Below, in pieces: positions 1-5,063 of a DNA stretch of 5,063 bases (the stretch's first letter is position 1; every line of letters starts with the position of its first letter). The notes beneath the pieces were generated by a model. That model did no database searches. It had not been told where the DNA came from and saw only the letters and a program-made list of their open reading frames with translations. Both the position numbers and the translations under genes were made by a program. Source of the stretch: Acinetobacter sp. Lineage in GTDB: Bacteria > Pseudomonadota > Gammaproteobacteria > Pseudomonadales > Moraxellaceae. The DNA lies in contig JASLIY010000234.1 of the NCBI GenBank assembly GCA_030152675.1, positions 1-5,063 of the forward strand, read 5' to 3'.

Positions 1-2211
1 TTCGATCTTGGCGTTGACGCCGCCGATCGGTTGAACTTGACCGAGTTGGTTCATGGAGCCAGTGATCGCCCAAGACTGATCAATTGGTAACTGGCTGATG
101 GCAGAGATCAGTGCTGATAACTCCGCAACCGTGGCACTGTCGCCATCGACCTGACCATAGCTTTGTTCAAAGGCCAATGCTGCAGAGAAATGTAAGATCT
201 GCTCACGACCGAAGTGCGCTTTGAGGAAGCTCGACATCAGCAACACGCCTTTGGCATGCAGTGAACCGCCTAACTCTACACTGCGTTCGATATCCAAGAT
301 ATCGCCGCCACCTTGATAGACCGACGCAGTCAAGCGTGAAGGTAAACCAAATTCAACATCGGCATAGTGAATCACAGACAAGGCATTGATTTGTCCAAGA
401 CGGTGGCCTCGGGTTTCAATCAGCTGCGTACCACGGAACAGGTCTTGCCAATACAGCTCTCTTAGGTAGCCTAAGCGATATTGGCGGTGTTTGAGCGCGG
501 TGTTGATATGCTCGGCAGAAACCATTTTTTGTTGGGTCTGGGCTGCATGGTGATGCGATTCACGAATTAAATCCCCCAAGGTCAAGGCATGGAGGGACAG
601 TGAGCTTTGATCTTCGGCTTGACGACTGGAGTCGGTGAGTAGGGCAGCTAGGGCAGAGCGGTCAAATGGCAGCAACTTGTCTTGCTGCACATAGTCCGCG
701 ATCAACTGCATATAGGCCTGTTCGTTATCTTCGTTGCGTTCTAGTGTGTCGGTAAAGTCAGCACGAATTTTAAACACGCTGCCCAGTTCTGGTTCGAGCT
801 CTAAGATTTCATAATAAATATCAGGTTCAGCCAAAAGCACCACTTTCATATTCAGTGGAATTGGTTCAGGCTCGATCGAGATGCTACCTGTCAGGGTCAA
901 CATGTGTTCAAGTGAAGACAGTTTGAGTTGACCTGACTTGAGTGCACGTTTCAGCCCTTGCCATGCATAAGGCTGTTCAAGCAGTTGTTCAGCTTCAAGG
1001 ATCAGGAAGCCGCCATTGGATTGGTGCAATGAACCCGGACGGATCAAGGTGAAGTCGGTGGTGATGGTACCATTGTGAGTCAATTGCTCGACATGACCCA
1101 ACAGATTGTAGTGAGTCGGGAAATCCTCAAAAATCACCGGTGCGCCCGAATTGGGTTTGTTGCTGACCACCACGTTGGCTTGATAGCGTGCAGGCACACG
1201 ATTGAACAGTGTTGCTGTGAACTCGTCTTCTTGTTGCTCTAAGATCAACTCAACGTTATCAATGATATCGGCCGAGTATAGTTTTAAGTACTGCTCTAGA
1301 CCTTGTACATTTTCAAACTTGCTGAGGATTAGATCGATACGCGGAATCACCACTTGTTTGGCGATATCGCGGTTGAGTTCGGAAACTTGATCGCGGGCAT
1401 CATCTTCGATATTGCCCAGTTGTGAACCTAAGCGTTCTAGTTTCTTATCCATATAACGAATTTTGGCTGCAATTTCTGCGCGTTGTTTGCTGCTCAGTGC
1501 ATCCAATTGGTCTTGAGTCATTTCATGGATTTCATTGTTCTTGATATAAATCGGCACAAAGCAGTGTTCATCGTGACGATTGATTAATTTCAAGGACAGT
1601 TCGGCGCCTTCTTTGGTCAGTTCAACCAAGGCCAGTTGTTGCTCATCACCGGTAATTTGGCGAATGCTTTCAATACGGTTGTGATAGGTCTCGGCACTAA
1701 AGCGACGCTCAAGCTGTTTGAGGATGCTTTGCCAGTTTTGATGCATCTGGCTTTGGAATTTACTGCCTTGCCCAGCAGCAAAGCGTAAGGCCAAAGGCTG
1801 ACGTGCATTATTGAAGTTATACAGATAGACCCAGTCATCTGGGGTGGGCATGTTCTTGGCATGTTGTTGTAGTAAGCGTTTGATCATGGTGCGCTTACCC
1901 AAGCCTGCCGTACCGACGGCAAAGATGTTATAGCCCGAGTAAGGCAGTGCAATACCTGCCTCAACAGAGGCTTTGGCGCGATCTTGGCCTAAGAAATTGT
2001 TCAGCGGCTTTAAACGGCGCGTAGAGCTTGGAATATTTTGACTCTTCGGAATATGGCTCAGCTGTTCCGGTTGAAGTGCGGTCTGTACAAGGGTGTTTTT
2101 AATTTGGTCTTGGTCAAATACAGAAGGCAATCGGGTTTCATTGAGTTCTAATGGCGTTGTAGTCGTATGAGTGAGCGCGTTTGAGTTAATTTGATCGTGT
2201 CTTTGGGCCAC
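1..2211 (-). CDS. Lon-like ATP-dependent protease (large YcbZ/LonB-like type), C-terminus cut by window edge
   Basis: This is a cytoplasmic AAA+ serine protease of the Lon superfamily, which would unfold and degrade proteins using ATP. 737 codons are visible and the frame is open to the left edge; relatives are about 800 residues, so roughly 60-80 C-terminal residues are missing. Visible parts in order: 'LNNFLGQDRA' entry motif near residue 70; Walker A-like GTAGLGKRT at 100-108; a charged helical, coiled-coil-like insertion at about 228-285; Walker B-like GGFLILEAEQLL at 400-411; putative arginine finger R483 in 'KIRADF'; Lon proteolytic domain from about 580, with 'GQINALSV' at 606-613, catalytic Ser692 in 'DGDSATVAE' and catalytic Lys735 in 'GGVNAKIE'. 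The 43-residue Ser-Lys distance matches E. coli Lon (S679/K722). The start is inferred as GTG at 2211-2209: it is the only common start codon between the in-frame stop at 2275-2277 and the conserved region, apart from a TTG at 2130-2128. Only a weak GGA precedes it. Family assignment is firm; substrates are unknown. Confidence 0.93.
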   Translation of the reverse strand, partial: MAQRHDQINSNALTHTTTTPLELNETRLPSVFDQDQIKNTLVQTALQPEQLSHIPKSQNIPSSTRRLKPLNNFLGQDRAKASVEAGIALPYSGYNIFAVGTAGLGKRTMIKRLLQQHAKNMPTPDDWVYLYNFNNARQPLALRFAAGQGSKFQSQMHQNWQSILKQLERRFSAETYHNRIESIRQITGDEQQLALVELTKEGAELSLKLINRHDEHCFVPIYIKNNEIHEMTQDQLDALSSKQRAEIAAKIRYMDKKLERLGSQLGNIEDDARDQVSELNRDIAKQVVIPRIDLILSKFENVQGLEQYLKLYSADIIDNVELILEQQEDEFTATLFNRVPARYQANVVVSNKPNSGAPVIFEDFPTHYNLLGHVEQLTHNGTITTDFTLIRPGSLHQSNGGFLILEAEQLLEQPYAWQGLKRALKSGQLKLSSLEHMLTLTGSISIEPEPIPLNMKVVLLAEPDIYYEILELEPELGSVFKIRADFTDTLERNEDNEQAYMQLIADYVQQDKLLPFDRSALAALLTDSSRQAEDQSSLSLHALTLGDLIRESHHHAAQTQQKMVSAEHINTALKHRQYRLGYLRELYWQDLFRGTQLIETRGHRLGQINALSVIHYADVEFGLPSRLTASVYQGGGDILDIERSVELGGSLHAKGVLLMSSFLKAHFGREQILHFSAALAFEQSYGQVDGDSATVAELSALISAISQLPIDQSWAITGSMNQLGQVQPIGGVNAKIE

Positions 2212-2250
2212 TGGCGAAATCCAAAACTTAATTGCTGATGAAAAGTTAAA

Positions 2251-2278
2251 GGTATACAGGTTTACTAGAAAAATTCAA
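2251..2278 (-). promoter_or_regulatory. Candidate sigma70 promoter of the Lon-like gene
   Basis: On the minus strand, TTGAAT (2278-2273) and TATACC (2256-2251) are separated by 16 bp. Each matches 4 of 6 consensus bases. Transcription would start near 2244, giving a leader of about 33 nt before the GTG at 2211. This placement argues against any start codon upstream of about 2244. It is a by-eye match only. Confidence 0.4.
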
Positions 2279-2291
2279 GCGCACCCCGCTT
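2277..2291. repeat. Short inverted repeat overlapping the Lon-gene promoter
   Basis: AAGCG and CGCTT flank the 5-nt spacer CACCC, forming a perfect 5-bp dyad. It touches the upstream edge of the candidate -35 box of the minus-strand gene, so it could be a protein binding half-site pair. It is short enough to be chance. Confidence 0.3.
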
Positions 2292-2322
2292 AAATCATGA
2301 TAATTCTCGTGGTGCTTATCGA

Positions 2323-2352
2323 TTGTTTGCATAAAAATATTGAATCTATACG
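2323..2352 (+). promoter_or_regulatory. Weak candidate promoter of ampG-gloA
   Basis: TTGTTT (2323-2328) and TATACG (2347-2352) are spaced by 18 bp upstream of ampG. A second possibility is TTAAAA (2355-2360) with TATTTT (2378-2383) at 17 bp, which would leave a leader of only about a dozen nucleotides. Neither is strong, and the sequence alone does not decide between them. Confidence 0.22.
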
Positions 2353-2402
2353 CATTAAAAGGTTGAATAGCACTATTTATTTTTGTAGACAACAACAACG
2401 CG

Positions 2403-4610
2403 ATGACAACACAACGTTCAAGCTGGAAATCTGCATTCCAAGCGTTTTTGGATCGGCGCGCTTTTATTATGCTGTGCCTCGGTTTTTCCGCAGGGATCCC
2501 GATCTTATTGATATTCTCAAGTTTATCGCTTTGGCTCGGTGAGGCGGGGATTGATAAAAGTGCGGTGACTTTTTTTAGTTGGGCAGCATTGGGCTATTCA
2601 TTTAAGTTTATCTGGGCACCTTTGATCGATGAATTACCGGTGCCTTATCTCACTCGTAAATTAGGCCGACGTCGGGCTTGGTTATTGATCGCCCAGTGTT
2701 TAATCATTAGCGCCATATGTATCATGGCATTTACCAATCCTGCTTTAAAACAAACGCTTAATCCTGCTTTTCAGATTTTAGGCATGCAATTCCAATTCAC
2801 TATTGAAAATTGGTCTCTGATTCAGATGGCGATCGGGGCGGTATTGCTCGGATTCTCCGCCGCGACGCAAGACATTGTGATCGATGCTTATCGAATCGAG
2901 TTGGCTGGAACTGAGATGCAAACCATTTTGGCTTCCACCTATAACGCTGGCTATCGCATCGGGATGATCGTTGCCGGTGCAGGGGCGTTGTTTCTTGCCG
3001 CATCAATGGGCACCGCCAAAGGCAACTATATTTATGAAGCTTGGCAGTTTACCTATTTGACCATGGCGGCGGTGATGCTGATGGGTATCGTGACCACCTT
3101 GGTGATTCGTGAACCACAAGTTGATCGTGTCTATAAAACCTATCAACGTAGTGACTATCTACGCTTGGTCTTCGTGTTCTTTTGTGCGGTTTTGAGCTTT
3201 GTGATTTACTACATCAATGCCGATACCTTTATTCAGAAACTCATCACTGCTTGGCAGATTCAAGACAATATTCTCAAGTTCTCATTTGAAGCTTTTCGCT
3301 TTTTGAGTGCGGGTGTGGTTGCGGTGCTGGTGGCTTCAGCTTTGGTCAAAGTCGGAGCCGTCAACAAAGACATGGCCTATGAAACTTGGGTCAATCCGAT
3401 TGCCGACTTCTTTCGCCGTTATGGTTTGAAATTGGCATTGGTGTTGTTGCTATTGATTGGTTTTTATCGAATCTCAGACATCATTGCCGGTGTGATTTCC
3501 AACGTTTTTTATCAAGATCTCAACTTTAGTAAAGAACAAATCGCTGAAGCCGTGAAGATTTATGGGGTGGTCTTTACACTGGTGGGCGGCTTCTTAGGTG
3601 GTCTGTTGGCACAGCGCATGAACATCATGAAACTGATGTTTGTCGGCGCGATCTTGGCCAGTTGCACCAATTTAATTTTTATTGGTTTGGTCAAATCAGG
3701 TCAAGACTTGGATCTGGTTCAAGTACATGTCGGTGAAAAAACCTATACGGCGCAACCCGATGAAGTCGGATACTTCAAGCTACGCGTTCCTGCAACGGAG
3801 TTGCAGCGCAATCAACAGATCCAGATCAAGACTCAATTTGTCGGGGATACGGCTTCTGAATTTAACAGCACACTGCCTTATTTAAAAAATACCGCACAAG
3901 CGCAAGTTATGTTATTGCCGATCACCGCCAATGCTGCGTTGTATCCAGCTGAATTAAAGCAAAGTGTGGTGGTGAATGGACAGCTGAGTGGTGTTGATCT
4001 GGGGCAGATCGAAGATCAAAAGATCGATTTGGTCTTAGATGGTCAGCATTATCCAGCCAAAATCAGTGAAACCGGTGAGTTGACCGCAGCCATCGATGGG
4101 AAAGCATTGGCACAAGCCAAGCATAAGCAAATTCGTTTAGAGACCGATATTGTGGCTTTACAAGCCAGTGCTGCACAGCAAAAACTTGATTATCAAGTGG
4201 CATCTCAAGCACGCCCATCGGGTCTGTCAGTGCAAATGCAGGCCATCGCACCAATTGCAGAACAAGACGCGGGATCGGTTGAAATCAAAGGCAAGGTCAT
4301 TAAAGAATACAGTGCATTGTGGTTATATGGCGCGATCATCCTCGACAACTTGGCGTCGGGTTTTGCCGGTGCGGCGTTTATTGCATTTCTATCTAGCTTA
4401 ACCAGTGTCTCTTTTACTGCGGTACAATATGCCATCTTTAGTTCGTTGATGACTTTAACACCGAAAATTTTGGGCGGCTATTCAGGCACTATTGTGACCC
4501 AAATTGGCTATCCTAAATTCTTCTTTATGACCACCCTAATTGGTATTCCGATCTTGATTTTAGTGGTCTGGGTGGCGAAACTGTTACAACAACATTCAAA
4601 TAAAACTTAG
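2403..4610 (+). CDS. ampG: AmpG-family muropeptide MFS permease with large periplasmic insert
   Basis: This inner-membrane major facilitator would import GlcNAc-anhydroMurNAc peptides released during wall turnover, feeding peptidoglycan recycling and, where present, AmpR/AmpC signalling. AmpG hallmarks: '[20 protein letters not shown]' in TM1 (26-45), '[11 protein letters not shown]' (68-77) followed by the basic 'RKLGRRRAW' loop, '[17 protein letters not shown]' (150-166) and '[13 protein letters not shown]' (647-659). Core segments lie at about 21-45, 52-74, 92-112, 137-158, 178-200, 212-235, 342-367, 383-405, 409-430, 636-664, 670-690 and 705-727. An extra pair at about 252-272 and 296-315 gives 14 in total. 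At 735 residues it is much longer than E. coli AmpG (491); most of the excess is the insert at 431-635. ATG 2403 is the only ATG after the in-frame stop at 2364-2366. It lacks a recognisable Shine-Dalgarno; an ACAACAACAACG stretch precedes it. gloA follows after 17 bp. Family membership is well supported; transport specificity is inferred. Confidence 0.9.
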   Translation: MTTQRSSWKSAFQAFLDRRAFIMLCLGFSAGIPILLIFSSLSLWLGEAGIDKSAVTFFSWAALGYSFKFIWAPLIDELPVPYLTRKLGRRRAWLLIAQCLIISAICIMAFTNPALKQTLNPAFQILGMQFQFTIENWSLIQMAIGAVLLGFSAATQDIVIDAYRIELAGTEMQTILASTYNAGYRIGMIVAGAGALFLAASMGTAKGNYIYEAWQFTYLTMAAVMLMGIVTTLVIREPQVDRVYKTYQRSDYLRLVFVFFCAVLSFVIYYINADTFIQKLITAWQIQDNILKFSFEAFRFLSAGVVAVLVASALVKVGAVNKDMAYETWVNPIADFFRRYGLKLALVLLLLIGFYRISDIIAGVISNVFYQDLNFSKEQIAEAVKIYGVVFTLVGGFLGGLLAQRMNIMKLMFVGAILASCTNLIFIGLVKSGQDLDLVQVHVGEKTYTAQPDEVGYFKLRVPATELQRNQQIQIKTQFVGDTASEFNSTLPYLKNTAQAQVMLLPITANAALYPAELKQSVVVNGQLSGVDLGQIEDQKIDLVLDGQHYPAKISETGELTAAIDGKALAQAKHKQIRLETDIVALQASAAQQKLDYQVASQARPSGLSVQMQAIAPIAEQDAGSVEIKGKVIKEYSALWLYGAIILDNLASGFAGAAFIAFLSSLTSVSFTAVQYAIFSSLMTLTPKILGGYSGTIVTQIGYPKFFFMTTLIGIPILILVVWVAKLLQQHSNKT
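3693..4307 (+). other. Ig-like repeat insert in AmpG, predicted periplasmic
   Basis: Residues 431-635 are a hydrophilic, beta-rich stretch between TM9 (409-430) and TM10 (636-664), a position where most AmpG proteins have only a short loop. MFS parity and the basic 8-9 loop ('AQRMNIMK') place it in the periplasm. It contains two diverged copies of one unit. Copy 1 (about 438-500) has V443, G444, Y448, A450, G456, F458, V462, L467, Q472-I473 and T477. Copy 2 (about 540-602) has L545, G547, Y550, A552, G558, L560, I564, L569, Q576-I577 and T581. They are offset by 102-104 residues. The strand SVVVNGQL (521-528) opening copy 2 recurs as SVEIKGKV (625-632), as if a third copy were cut off by TM10. 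The spacing and pattern resemble the Ig-like repeats of Bap-type adhesins. The repeat is seen directly; the fold is inferred. Confidence 0.6.
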
Positions 4611-4613
4611 ACG

Positions 4614-4618
4614 AGGAG
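4614..4618 (+). promoter_or_regulatory. Strong Shine-Dalgarno of gloA
   Basis: AGGAG lies 9 nt before the ATG at 4628 and 3 nt after the ampG stop codon. It fixes the gloA start at 4628 rather than the second in-frame ATG at 4634, and so keeps His5 at its standard position. It contrasts with the absence of such a site before ampG. Confidence 0.8.
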
Positions 4619-4627
4619 ATAAATCTC

Positions 4628-5029
4628 ATGCGCATGCTACATACCATGTTGCGAGTAGGCAACTTAGAACAGTCGTTGGCGTTCTATACTGAAGTCCTTG
4701 GTATGACGTTACTGCGTCAACGTGATTATCCAGAAGGGCGCTTTACTTTGGCCTTTGTCGGCTATGGCGATGAAAAAGACACCACGGTCCTTGAACTCAC
4801 GCATAACTGGGATACTTCAAGCTATGATTTGGGCAATGCCTATGGTCATATTGCCATTGGTGTTGACGATGCTTATGCGGCATGCGAACAGATCAAAGCA
4901 CGTGGTGGCAAGGTGGTACGTGAAGCCGGTCCGATGAAGGGTGGCGTCACTGTGATCGCATTTGTAGAAGATCCAGATGGTTATAAAATCGAATTGATTC
5001 AACAGGATCAAAACGCGAGAAACAATTAA
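4628..5029 (+). CDS. gloA: Lactoylglutathione lyase (glyoxalase I)
   Basis: This cytoplasmic metalloenzyme isomerises the hemithioacetal of methylglyoxal and glutathione to S-lactoylglutathione, the first step of the glyoxalase detoxification pathway. The 133 residues are collinear with E. coli GloA (135 residues) and start with the same 'LHTMLRVG' pattern. All four metal ligands known from the E. coli enzyme are at identical positions: His5, Glu56 (in 'TTVLELTHN'), His74 (in 'NAYGHIAI') and Glu122 (in '[10 protein letters not shown]'). Arg9, at the position linked to glutathione binding, is also kept. The protein is the short form without the insertions of the Zn-dependent class, so it probably uses Ni or Co. 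The two betaalphabetabetabeta halves are visible at about 1-60 and 70-130. It sits 17 bp after ampG on the same strand and is probably co-transcribed, but its strong ribosome binding site allows independent translation. It appears intact. Confidence 0.97.
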   Translation: MRMLHTMLRVGNLEQSLAFYTEVLGMTLLRQRDYPEGRFTLAFVGYGDEKDTTVLELTHNWDTSSYDLGNAYGHIAIGVDDAYAACEQIKARGGKVVREAGPMKGGVTVIAFVEDPDGYKIELIQQDQNARNN

Positions 5030-5035
5030 TCTCAG

Positions 5036-5060
5036 GCATGGCAGGCATCGCAAGCCATGC
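5036..5060. terminator. Inverted repeat after gloA, possible terminator stem
   Basis: GCATGGC (5036-5042) pairs perfectly with GCCATGC (5054-5060) across an 11-nt loop, beginning 7 bp after the gloA stop codon. The location fits an intrinsic terminator for ampG-gloA, possibly shared with a convergent gene beyond the edge. The next bases are ACT and the window ends, so a U-tract cannot be confirmed, and the loop is longer than usual. Confidence 0.4.
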
Positions 5061-5063
5061 ACT

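Larger units (their letters stand above)
2212..2402. other. Divergent intergenic region between the Lon-like gene and ampG
   Basis: This AT-rich 191-bp spacer must hold the promoters of both flanking genes, because they point away from each other. I see a reasonable sigma70-like promoter for the minus-strand gene (listed separately) and a weaker candidate for the plus-strand gene. A short perfect inverted repeat lies at 2277-2291. I see no convincing small ORF: the open frame starting at 2297 runs into ampG in another frame and looks like chance. Confidence 0.6.

Noticed and set aside
1202..1862. Short frames on both strands inside the Lon-like gene
   Set aside because: They are shadows of the long minus-strand protease frame, which carries continuous family motifs.
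2390..2400. ACAACAACAACG run before ampG considered as a microsatellite that could cause phase variation
   Set aside because: There are only about three triplet units, and a triplet change would not shift the reading frame; it is upstream of the start codon anyway.
2212..2402. Possible riboswitch or small RNA in the divergent spacer
   Set aside because: No extended stem structure, conserved aptamer pattern or terminator hairpin with U-tract is visible in 191 bp.
2297..2542. An 81-codon plus-strand frame beginning in the intergenic region and running into ampG
   Set aside because: It overlaps the well-supported ampG start in another frame, has no ribosome binding site and resembles no protein family I recognise.
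3708..4310. The AmpG insert as a foreign gene fused by frameshift or sequencing error
   Set aside because: The frame is continuous on both sides with conserved AmpG segments before and after, and base usage does not look different from the rest of the gene, so it is an in-frame domain insertion.
4817..5062. An 81-codon minus-strand frame antisense to gloA
   Set aside because: It lies almost wholly over the conserved gloA coding region and its translation shows no domain-like pattern; its start falls in the inverted repeat at the edge.

Overview
The window reads as ordinary chromosomal DNA of a gammaproteobacterium, most likely an Acinetobacter or close Moraxellaceae relative. This assignment rests on protein style, a moderate GC content (roughly mid-40s percent by eye, not counted), short AT-rich intergenic DNA and the gene set. 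It is an inference. No mobile element, CRISPR array, tRNA or rRNA was seen.

Layout: positions 1-2211 carry, on the minus strand, most of a Lon-like ATP-dependent protease of the large YcbZ/LonB-like group. Its C-terminus runs off the left edge, but both members of the Ser-Lys catalytic dyad are still inside. A 191-bp intergenic region (2212-2402) separates it from a divergently transcribed pair on the plus strand. The first gene of the pair is a long AmpG-type muropeptide permease (2403-4610, 735 aa). The second, 17 bp downstream with its own strong ribosome binding site, is gloA, glyoxalase I (4628-5029). An inverted repeat just after gloA (5036-5060) may be part of a terminator whose U-tract would lie outside the window.

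The most interesting feature is inside the permease. About 205 residues (431-635) are inserted between the predicted ninth and tenth core membrane segments, which should place them in the periplasm. The insert holds two diverged copies of a roughly 100-residue beta-rich unit plus the opening strand of a third. The pattern resembles the Ig-like repeats of large bacterial adhesins such as Bap. A muropeptide importer with Ig-like modules on its periplasmic face is the best candidate here for something poorly described.

How the genes may work together: AmpG imports anhydromuropeptides for cell wall recycling, and GlxI detoxifies methylglyoxal as its glutathione adduct. Their spacing suggests co-transcription, but no direct pathway link is evident. 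The Lon-like protease has its own divergent promoter candidate and is probably an independent unit.
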